This document shows, piece by piece, positions 1 to 4,828 of a DNA stretch of 7,550 nucleotides. The stretch's first letter is position 1, and every line of letters begins with the position of its first letter. The notes beneath the pieces were generated by a model. That model was not told where the DNA came from, ran no database searches, and worked only from the letters and a program-made list of their open reading frames with translations. The DNA is from an uncultured bacterium. GTDB taxonomy: Bacteria; Hydrogenedentota; Hydrogenedentia; Hydrogenedentales; JAEUWI01. The position numbers and the translations under genes are program-made. The stretch spans positions 1 through 7,550 of the forward strand of contig CALAXS010000728.1 in assembly GCA_937895305.1 (NCBI GenBank), read 5' to 3'.

Positions 1-268
1 CCAACCGATGCCACAACAAGCAGATTCGTAACAATAATTTGTTAAAATGCTCTAGTACCAACTACGACTTCACCTCACCTGCCCTTGTTTTAAATGTCCC
101 TGTTTCGAAGTCAATTCTGATACAAATTTCAAACTCATTACACATATCGTCATCCCCGCGAAAGCGGGGATGACGATTATTGTTCTACAAAAAACATTGC
201 ATGTAGATTTTTAGTCGGAAACCAGAATAACTCTTGTTCAGATTTTTAAATTAGAGCGAATCAATAAT
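1..268. other. AT-rich non-coding stretch past the last gene
   Basis: No convincing reading frame is present on either strand here. The stretch is AT-rich and its only clear structure is the perfect hairpin at 146-177, listed separately. It lies downstream of the terminator of the last minus-strand gene. I see no tRNA-like cloverleaf and no confident promoter. Confidence 0.6.
146..177. repeat. REP-like perfect hairpin
   Basis: Two perfectly complementary 14-base arms (146-159 and 164-177) enclose a GAAA loop at 160-163. The core, CATCCCCGCGAAAGCGGGGATG, belongs to the widespread dispersed family built around CCYGCGAARGCRGG that is found between genes in many bacteria. Related but less perfect copies occur in this window at 3139-3168, 3516-3539 and 3647-3676. 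No T-run follows either arm, so a role as a simple intrinsic terminator is not supported. Confidence 0.8.
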
Positions 269-299
269 AAAAAAAGGCCACCCTGTAAAGGATGGCCTT
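269..299 (-). terminator. Rho-independent terminator of the 317-1027 gene
   Basis: Read on the minus strand, the arm AAGGCCATCC is followed by a short loop, the arm GGGTGGCCTT (one mismatch) and a run of seven T (complement of A269-A275). It starts 18 bases past the stop codon at 317-319. The stem, small loop and T-run are all present, so this should end transcripts of the 317-1027 gene. Confidence 0.88.
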
Positions 300-316
300 C
301 ATGATTCAATACGATT

Positions 317-1027
317 TTATTTTTCCAGCGGGATAAGCTTGAAGCTCTTTACCACTTCTTCAAACAGCGGACCCCATTCAATGAACTGCTCGAAGGTTCC
401 GGTCAGACCGATGGTATAGGCACTCTTGTTCCCGGCGGAGTAGATGTGCCAGCGGTGAATTTCGTCGCCCTTCTTTTTATCCACTTCCTTGTACCAGAAG
501 GTATTGCCTTCATAGGCATAGCCCTGTTTCTTGTCGAAATTCGTTGCAGCGGTATAGTTTGGATCAGGGGAAGCCATATCCTTCTTCACAGAATCCCAAT
601 TGGCGCTGTACAAAGTACCTGCGCCCACATCCGGCATCCAGACCCAGTTCACATACACCTGAAGCGCAGGTTCAAGACCACCGCCACCATCGCCACTACC
701 ACTGGAAGAGTTCTCTTCGCTGTTTTCCTGGCTGAAGCCCACACCCTTAATGTTTACACCAAATTTCCTTTTCTTCTTTGTGCTCTTCGAGCTGCTGTCC
801 CCGGCCTTGGGCGCGGAGCCGGGCTGGAACAACCAGCTGGTGGTTTTGTCTTCATCCCCACTGCGCTCAAACTGTGCAGGAATCTTGAAGCTGTAACCAT
901 ACTTCTTCACTTCAACGGTCTTCCATTCAGTAGCCTGTGCAGGCACGACAAAAGCAACCATAGCCAATGCGCCCAAAACAATCCCTAACAAACGAAAATT
1001 TCTCATAGTTAATACCCTTTTCTGCAT
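317..1027 (-). CDS. Secreted protein of unknown function with Ser/Gly-rich insert
   Basis: I do not recognise the family. The 236-residue product starts with a typical signal peptide: basic start (MQKRVLTMRNFR), hydrophobic core at about 13-29, and a likely cleavage site after AQA at 30-32. A short module (YGYSFKIPAQF, 43-53) opens the mature protein. A low-complexity stretch follows at about 71-118, with a lysine cluster (KSTKKKRK, 81-88) and a Ser/Glu/Gly run. An aromatic-rich C-terminal domain (about 119-232) ends in FEEVVKSFKLIP. The shape, a small beta-rich domain opening with 'Y.FkiP..f' and closing with 'v..SFkl', loosely recalls PsbP/Mog1-type folds, but that is only a guess. The ATG at 1027 is chosen because AGGAG sits 9 bases upstream and the signal peptide begins there. 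The gene has its own promoter (1095-1123) and terminator (269-299), so it appears to be a single-gene transcription unit. Confidence 0.85.
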   Translation of the reverse strand: MQKRVLTMRNFRLLGIVLGALAMVAFVVPAQATEWKTVEVKKYGYSFKIPAQFERSGDEDKTTSWLFQPGSAPKAGDSSSKSTKKKRKFGVNIKGVGFSQENSEENSSSGSGDGGGGLEPALQVYVNWVWMPDVGAGTLYSANWDSVKKDMASPDPNYTAATNFDKKQGYAYEGNTFWYKEVDKKKGDEIHRWHIYSAGNKSAYTIGLTGTFEQFIEWGPLFEEVVKSFKLIPLEK

Positions 1028-1094
1028 AGTAAAACTCTCCTGTTGCCTCACACTTAACTTCGCGCAAACAACGCGATGCCCCAAACGAATTACC

Positions 1095-1123
1095 ATCATA
1101 ACGTTGATCACAAGTGTTAGCAA
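1095..1123 (-). promoter_or_regulatory. Sigma70-type promoter of the 317-1027 gene
   Basis: On the minus strand a -35 box TTGCTA (1118-1123) is followed by a 17-base spacer and a -10 box TATGAT (1095-1100). An A/T-run lies just upstream of the -35 box. Transcription would start near 1088, leaving a leader of about 60 bases that contains the AGGAGAG ribosome binding site. The match to TTGACA-17-TATAAT is 9 of 12. Its position inside the 125-base gap after the acyltransferase gene supports independent expression of the secreted protein. Confidence 0.65.
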
Positions 1124-1152
1124 GAAAAAATTTCGAGCGCATGTCCGGATCC

Positions 1153-2295
1153 TTACCCGGCCACTTCGTGATCCATGATATCCCCTGTGGAGTCCAGCCC
1201 CAATGCACCCTCCGCAGCACCAATGAGCAGCGTGAGGTGCAACACCTGATTGGCACTGTATTGCACGGGATTCTCACGCCGGAATTTGGTCTCCAGCCCC
1301 GGTGTGCGAAGAATAGCTTCGTGGTTCAAGTGTAATTGCGTTCCACGCAGGTCCAACACAACTGCCCGGGCGAAATAGCGTAGTACCCGCTGTGCTTCCT
1401 CCGCAGTCTGACCCAGCAGCGCAGGGTGGACATAAGCATCGTCCTTGATGGTGGCTACCACATCACGTACCGCCCGAATACAGTCTTCCACAGCCCAGGT
1501 TGGTGTCAGGCCATGGAGTGCGCGCAAGTAAAACAACAGGGCCACCACGTGGGCACCATGAATCTCCACCAACTCCCCGATGCGTGTGACCAGGTCAAAG
1601 TCCAGTGCACGCTGTCCAACCCGGTCCAGACCGGGCTCAAGGTAAAGTGGCTCGCCGAAAATAACCACGCTGTTTTTCCGAACGGGATGCCAGGTACGCA
1701 TCATGGGCACCGCAGCCACAGGCGTATCCTTGAGGGTACGGTGGGTGTGGGCCAGAAAAAAAGACACTGCGCCTGGTTCATCGATGCCATCACGGTATTC
1801 CATGACCAGCCCGCTACGACTGCGGCTGCGCCCGGGAAACATAATAAAGGAACCCGGCTCTTTCAGGATGTCCATAAAGACACGGAGCTGGGAAAGCTGG
1901 ATCCGGTCCCGGGTCACGCCATACCCCCCGCACATCTGTAGTGCATCATTGATCCTGAATGGCAAATACGCCCAAATCCCGCCATCAAAATAATCGTCGC
2001 GCATCATGAAATAGGGGTTGACCTTCCCCTCACTCACGCGATAAACGCTACACCACAGACATGCCGGATCATCCAGCTTGCCATGGTTCCCCGCAAAAAC
2101 AACCGGGCTCTGGCGGGGACAACGCTCCCCGTTCCGAATACGTAGACCGCGCTTCCAGCCAAAGATACTACTGAGCCATCCGTCCCAGCGCGCTTCGTAG
2201 ATGCGGAGATCGGGCTTCTTCGCCAAGCCGGCACAATGCAGCAGAAAGCGGGTCACCTCATAGAAGAAGATTAGCCATGCAATGATCAGGCGCAT
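1153..2295 (-). CDS. PlsB/GPAT-like membrane acyltransferase
   Basis: A 380-residue member of the glycerolipid acyltransferase superfamily, expected to transfer a fatty acyl group to glycerol 3-phosphate or a related acceptor at the inner face of the cytoplasmic membrane. The acyltransferase block I motif H(X)4D is seen as NHGKLDDP (H71, D76). A block II-like GYGVTRDR lies at 124-131, a block III-like FPGRSRSRSG at 153-162 and a block IV-like VAAVPMMRTW at 193-202. The hydrophobic N-terminus (1-24) could anchor it. The C-terminal part (about 255-365) is helical and contains NPVQYSANQVLHL (342-354), which resembles the 'Y.N..LH' segment of PlsB/GPAT enzymes, so I prefer that branch over short PlsC enzymes. 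The length is far below E. coli PlsB (about 800) and above PlsC (about 245). Block III normally carries a glutamate (EGGRSRTG in PlsB); here a glycine aligns with it. The ATG at 2295 has GGGGA upstream. The gene starts 40 bases after the DUF3299 gene and may share its transcript. Confidence 0.8.
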   Translation of the reverse strand: MRLIIAWLIFFYEVTRFLLHCAGLAKKPDLRIYEARWDGWLSSIFGWKRGLRIRNGERCPRQSPVVFAGNHGKLDDPACLWCSVYRVSEGKVNPYFMMRDDYFDGGIWAYLPFRINDALQMCGGYGVTRDRIQLSQLRVFMDILKEPGSFIMFPGRSRSRSGLVMEYRDGIDEPGAVSFFLAHTHRTLKDTPVAAVPMMRTWHPVRKNSVVIFGEPLYLEPGLDRVGQRALDFDLVTRIGELVEIHGAHVVALLFYLRALHGLTPTWAVEDCIRAVRDVVATIKDDAYVHPALLGQTAEEAQRVLRYFARAVVLDLRGTQLHLNHEAILRTPGLETKFRRENPVQYSANQVLHLTLLIGAAEGALGLDSTGDIMDHEVAG

Positions 2296-2335
2296 ATCGT
2301 TTCCCCGGTACAGCGCACAGTACAGTGATACATTC

Positions 2336-3055
2336 CTACGACGCTTTTGTACGCTTCAATAACTCACGCACATCAATGACTTCGTTTCCAGTCATGCGGT
2401 ACACGCTCAGGATGTAACCGTCCTCAATCTCTTCACCCACATGAAGTTTGCCATAGACCGCTACGGGCAAATCGAGGATAAAGTCAGCTGTCTGTTCTTC
2501 GGCCATCTCGACCATGATCCATTCGTTCATGGAGGGCGGAACGCCGTAGCAGCAAAAGGTCTGGTTCACCGTCAGAGCGAAAGAGCGCACCTTGCCCTTA
2601 CGGTTGATTTCGATGGGCACCATAAAGCCCACGATAATAATATCAACGTCATCCACTTTCTTGATGGAATCAGGGATCTGATCCAGGGGGGATTTGGTGG
2701 GGTCGGTGCTGCTGCGGATAGCTTCCGGATCCGGCATTTCATAGACGAAGCTGCTCAGGGCTGCGAAACTTACCTTGAGATGCTTGCCGTCCTTGGTCTT
2801 TTCAAAGTTGATGTTGTTGGGGTCAATCTTGACACTGCCTTCAATCTTCTCCATCAGCTCCAGGGACTCCTTCGGAATCGTACGAATCCTGTCCAGGCCC
2901 GCCGTTTCCCCTTCGGTCTCCGGTTGGGCTTCGTCCGTAGCGCCCAGGGGCGCACCTCGCACTTCTGCTTTATCCTCAGCATAGACCCGGCCCGGCAGAA
3001 CCATCAGTCCCAGGACCAGCGCAAACGCCATATACGCACTCAGTGATTTCAACAT
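2336..3055 (-). CDS. Exported DUF3299 family protein
   Basis: This 239-residue protein has a signal peptide (MLKSLSAYMAFALVLGLMVL, cleavage likely after VYA at 24-26) and an acidic, low-complexity linker (about 27-55). The C-terminal half (about 95-232) has the marks of DUF3299: GFMVPIEI (143-150), SFALTVNQTFCCYGVPPSMN (158-177) and VYGKLHVGEEIEDGYILSVY (200-219). The family has no established biochemical role; the adjacent cysteines and PP turn (CCYGVPP) are its most constant part, and metal or thiol chemistry is possible but unproven. The protein probably acts in the periplasm. There is no lipobox cysteine after the signal, so a lipoprotein is unlikely. The ATG at 3055 is chosen because it starts the signal peptide; AAAAGGA lies 12 bases upstream, a rather long spacing. 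A longer reading from a TTG at 3082 lacks a ribosome binding site. The acyltransferase gene follows after 40 bases. Confidence 0.85.
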   Translation of the reverse strand: MLKSLSAYMAFALVLGLMVLPGRVYAEDKAEVRGAPLGATDEAQPETEGETAGLDRIRTIPKESLELMEKIEGSVKIDPNNINFEKTKDGKHLKVSFAALSSFVYEMPDPEAIRSSTDPTKSPLDQIPDSIKKVDDVDIIIVGFMVPIEINRKGKVRSFALTVNQTFCCYGVPPSMNEWIMVEMAEEQTADFILDLPVAVYGKLHVGEEIEDGYILSVYRMTGNEVIDVRELLKRTKAS

Positions 3056-3138
3056 AACTACTTTTCGTCCTTTTCGGAGCAATACATAAACACCAACTAT
3101 AAGGGTACCCTATACTTGGACAGGATACCAATTCCCCT

Positions 3139-3168
3139 GTCATTCCTGCGAAGGCGGGAATCTCCGCG
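3139..3168 (+). repeat. REP-like palindrome, plus orientation
   Basis: The repeat opens with GTC, then ATTCCTGC-GAAG-GCGGGAAT (arms 3142-3149 and 3154-3161, one G-T wobble), then CTCCGCG. The minus-strand repeat at 3647-3676 has the same layout (GTCA-YYCCTGCG-MAGGCRGGRRT-CTCCGCG), so the two copies face each other across the small gene at 3260-3499. Confidence 0.75.
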
Positions 3169-3254
3169 TTTACACTCCAAACTCAACTCGGAACCATCCA
3201 AGCAGATTCACGCATCAAGCCCCCTATCCATACCCTTCACACCTTAGCGACATC

Positions 3255-3282
3255 TTGCCTCATTCTGCACTCTCCAGCCATT
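3255..3282 (-). repeat. Direct repeat copy A, 3' end of the small gene
   Basis: These 28 bases match 3704-3731 with a single mismatch (C3274 here, T3723 there) in the same orientation, 449 bases apart. On the minus strand this copy encodes the last residues and TGA stop of the 79-residue gene (WLESAE-stop) plus a few bases beyond. Flanking bases on the low-coordinate side are unrelated between the copies, so the border of the repeat is sharp there. Confidence 0.8.
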
Positions 3283-3499
3283 CTATTTCCCACTCCCAAT
3301 ACATAAAATGCTGTTCAACTAACTCCCAGGTCTGCATCCAATCATCAAAACATTCATCAAATGTTTCGGTCGTTGATTGAAAAACATAAAATCCACCTGT
3401 GTTATCCGTATCATCAATGACTTCGATATATCTGCCCACATGAAGGCCTTGTACAATTCGACCTTTAGTGTTTAGTTTTATTTCCTGCATAGCGTTCAC
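3260..3499 (-). CDS. Small acidic hypothetical protein, low-GC orphan
   Basis: This 79-residue cytoplasmic protein has no signal peptide or membrane segment. It is acidic and rich in Trp/Phe/Tyr, with GLHVGRYIEVIDDTDNTGGF (18-37), FDDWMQTWELVEQHF (51-65) and a terminal YWEWEIEWLESAE (67-79). The pattern resembles small orphan proteins ending in a Trp-rich '(W.)IEWL' segment, some of which I believe sit near toxins as immunity-like proteins; that link is weak and no toxin gene is visible here. The GTG at 3499 is chosen as start because AGGAGGAG (3508-3515) lies 8 bases upstream; the ATG at 3490 has only a poorly spaced AAAGG. G+C by direct count is about 39%, clearly below the flanking genes. 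The gene lies between inverted REP sequences, its ribosome binding site touches the REP doublet at 3516-3676, and its 3' end is duplicated at 3704-3731. These features suggest recent acquisition or rearrangement. Confidence 0.75.
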   Translation of the reverse strand: MNAMQEIKLNTKGRIVQGLHVGRYIEVIDDTDNTGGFYVFQSTTETFDECFDDWMQTWELVEQHFMYWEWEIEWLESAE

Positions 3500-3507
3500 T
3501 AACCTTT

Positions 3508-3515
3508 CTCCTCCT
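3508..3515 (-). promoter_or_regulatory. Ribosome binding site fixing a GTG start
   Basis: AGGAGGAG on the minus strand, 8 bases before GTG at 3499. It decides the start of the small gene in favour of GTG over the ATG three codons later. The next upstream base (3516) is the first base of the REP doublet, so any promoter for this gene must lie inside the repeat or beyond it. Confidence 0.7.
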
Positions 3516-3676
3516 GTCGTTCCTGCGAAGGCAAGGACCTACAAGTGATAATGCTTAACCAAGTGCAGACGCTACGACGGAAAACTCATTCAAGGCCTAA
3601 CCGGGATTGCTGCAACTTCAGTACCGACATGCGTTAGGCATCGCGACGCGGAGACCCCTGCCTGCGCAGGGGTGAC
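3516..3676. repeat. REP doublet (REPIN/MITE-like element)
   Basis: The left end (3516-3540, plus strand) begins GTCGTTCCTGCGAAGGCA; the right end (3652-3676), read on the minus strand, begins GTCACCCCTGCGCAGGCA. The ends agree at about 18 of 25 positions in inverted orientation, and the right one also forms a perfect hairpin (ACCCCTGC 3654-3661 with GCAGGGGT 3666-3673). Two REPs in head-to-head orientation around a short spacer of about 110 bases is the plan of a REPIN or small non-autonomous element. The spacer has no reading frame of note. Bases 3613-3630 recur at 4788-4805. No target-site duplication is obvious, and no RAYT or other transposase is in the window. Confidence 0.65.
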
Positions 3677-3703
3677 AGGTGAGGCAGTCGTTTTCTTTTA
3701 TTA

Positions 3704-3731
3704 TTGCCTCATTCTGCACTCTTCAGCCATT
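3704..3731 (-). repeat. Direct repeat copy B, remnant of a small-gene 3' end
   Basis: Matches 3255-3282 at 27 of 28 bases. Read on the minus strand just past the stop of the alpha/beta hydrolase gene (3738-3740), bases 3732-3709 decode as EWLKSAE-stop, against EWLESAE-stop at the end of the 79-residue gene. This looks like the last eight codons of a second, otherwise lost copy of that gene. Similarity may continue into the hydrolase stop itself: GAAATAG precedes both tails, with five extra bases in copy B. Confidence 0.7.
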
Positions 3732-3737
3732 CCTGCC

Positions 3738-4661
3738 CTATTTCGCCAGCTTCTTATCTATCCAGTCCGCGACCTTAATCACTTCAAAAGGAATGTCAAT
3801 CCAGGGATGGCCCCCGCCGGGCTTAACAATAAACTCCACGTCGTTCCCCGCATCCTTCATGGCCTTCACGAATTTCTCGGACTGATGCAAGGGCACCACG
3901 GGGTCCGCGTCGCCATGCACCAGGATGAAGGGGGGTGCGCCTGCCTTGACCTGATACAAGGGGGATGCTGCTTTTGCAGCAGCCTTGACCTCATCAGCGT
4001 CATGGCCCTCTACACCGCCCAAAAACCAGATGTCACCCAGTGATTCTGCTATCTCGGTAAAGGGTTTCTCGCCCCACTGTAGAAAATCGGTGGGTGGAAA
4101 AAAGGCAATCGCCGCTGCAAGCTCGGTACTCTGTTTCAACAGGGGGTCGGTTGCATCGGGGTCACCCGGTGCACCGCTCAGTGTGGTGAGACAGGTCAGA
4201 TGGCCTCCAGCAGAAGCCCCACAAATGCCCAGGCGTTCCGGGTCGATGCCGTACGTTTCCGCATTGGCCTTGATATACCGGATGGCATGTTGAAGATGAC
4301 TCACCATCTCCGGGATGGTGTACTTACCTCGCGTGCCCGGACGTACCGCGAAAACCGTATAGCCCCGTGAGCAGAAAATGTTATACATCTGGGCCGCTTC
4401 ATGGTCCTTGATCTTGCCCCGGTCGGCACTCCACGCGCCACTGGCTACATCGATAATGCCCAGACCCTCGCCCCCGGTGCCGGGTTTCCAGACCGCTTTC
4501 TGGTTTTCCCCGGTAGGCACGAATATGTCCATGTAAAAATCCACACCATCCAGGGTGAGGTACACATGGTCAATGGTCTGTTCATAGGGTTTTTTCGTTT
4601 GTGCTATGGCTGAAAAACTGCACAGTATCAGACCCAAAAATACAACACTTAAATATCTCAT
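3738..4661 (-). CDS. Secreted alpha/beta hydrolase (esterase-like)
   Basis: A 307-residue alpha/beta-hydrolase-fold enzyme of the carboxylesterase/BD-FAE-like type, likely to cleave an ester or short peptide substrate outside the cytoplasm. The signal peptide is MRYLSVVFLGLILCSFSAIA with cleavage after residue 20. The nucleophile elbow is GASAG (148-152, Ser150), the acid is Asp253 in HGDADPVVP (249-257), and the histidine is His285 in GGGHPW (282-287), so the triad is complete. The oxyanion region that in related enzymes reads HGGGW is here DVASGAW (71-77), without the His-Gly pair. TYGIDPERLGICGASAGGHL is the usual helix-strand-elbow arrangement. The ATG at 4661 has AGGAG 6 bases upstream. 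The upstream gap (4662-4828) is largely repeat sequence and I could not find a clear promoter. The stop codon abuts a remnant of a small gene. The substrate cannot be read from the sequence. Confidence 0.88.
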   Translation of the reverse strand: MRYLSVVFLGLILCSFSAIAQTKKPYEQTIDHVYLTLDGVDFYMDIFVPTGENQKAVWKPGTGGEGLGIIDVASGAWSADRGKIKDHEAAQMYNIFCSRGYTVFAVRPGTRGKYTIPEMVSHLQHAIRYIKANAETYGIDPERLGICGASAGGHLTCLTTLSGAPGDPDATDPLLKQSTELAAAIAFFPPTDFLQWGEKPFTEIAESLGDIWFLGGVEGHDADEVKAAAKAASPLYQVKAGAPPFILVHGDADPVVPLHQSEKFVKAMKDAGNDVEFIVKPGGGHPWIDIPFEVIKVADWIDKKLAK

Positions 4662-4689
4662 TGCTTGCTCCTAAGCGATTTCACTGTTG

Positions 4690-4768
4690 AACTCGTTCCC
4701 TATTGCCTGCCGTGCTACGGCCTCTGCGTGGAAATGCATACCCCGGAGCTCTGCTCCGGAACGCGGAC
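4690..4768. repeat. Dispersed intergenic repeat with two hairpins
   Basis: Contains CTCGTTCCC (4692-4700) and TGCGTGGAAATGCATACC (4725-4742), a form of the widespread bacterial intergenic repeat with paired GTTCCCACGC/GCGTGGGAAT arms. It also contains a hairpin GCCGT-GCT-ACGGC (4709-4721) and a perfect hairpin CCGGAG-CTCTG-CTCCGG (4743-4759). It fills most of the upstream region of the alpha/beta hydrolase gene. Confidence 0.6.
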
Positions 4769-4787
4769 ACATTCGACTGAATTACGA

Positions 4788-4822
4788 CAACTTCCGTCCC
4801 GACATAGGCTACGCAGGAATGA
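4788..4822. repeat. Truncated copy of the REP-doublet right end
   Basis: CAACTTCCGTCCCGACAT (4788-4805) matches 3613-3630 at 16 of 18 bases, and the following GCAGGAATGAC resembles the GCAGGGGTGAC at 3666-3676. The intervening hairpin arm of the full copy is missing. It therefore looks like an internally deleted relative of the 3516-3676 element, ending 6 bases past the stop codon of the glycosyltransferase gene. Confidence 0.55.
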
Positions 4823-4828
4823 CTAAGT

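Noticed and set aside
446..988. Plus-strand open frames opposite the secreted protein at 317-1027
   Set aside because: There is no recognisable domain or ribosome binding site, while the opposite strand has a signal peptide, promoter and terminator.
1028..1123. Upstream extension of the 317-1027 gene to a TTG at 1123
   Set aside because: The TTG is part of the -35 box of the likely promoter, the extension has no ribosome binding site, and it would bury the signal peptide.
2441..3046. Plus-strand open frame opposite the DUF3299 gene
   Set aside because: Its composition is that of an antisense shadow; the minus-strand frame matches a known family.
3056..3082. Start of the DUF3299 gene at TTG 3082
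   Set aside because: No ribosome binding site precedes it, and the ATG at 3055 begins a standard signal peptide.
3102..3111. AGGGTACCCT palindrome upstream of the DUF3299 gene as an operator
   Set aside because: A 10-base palindrome is expected several times by chance in a window of this size; there is no second copy and no regulator nearby.
3139..3676. CRISPR array
   Set aside because: The repeats are palindromic, differ in orientation and spacing, and no cas gene is present.
3680..3711. TGAGGCA/TGCCTCA inverted repeat as terminator of the alpha/beta hydrolase gene
   Set aside because: The arms are only 7 bases with an 18-base loop, and no T-run follows on either strand.
4743..4759. CCGGAG/CTCCGG hairpin as terminator of the glycosyltransferase gene
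   Set aside because: The stem is good but no T-run follows; it is better explained as part of a dispersed repeat.
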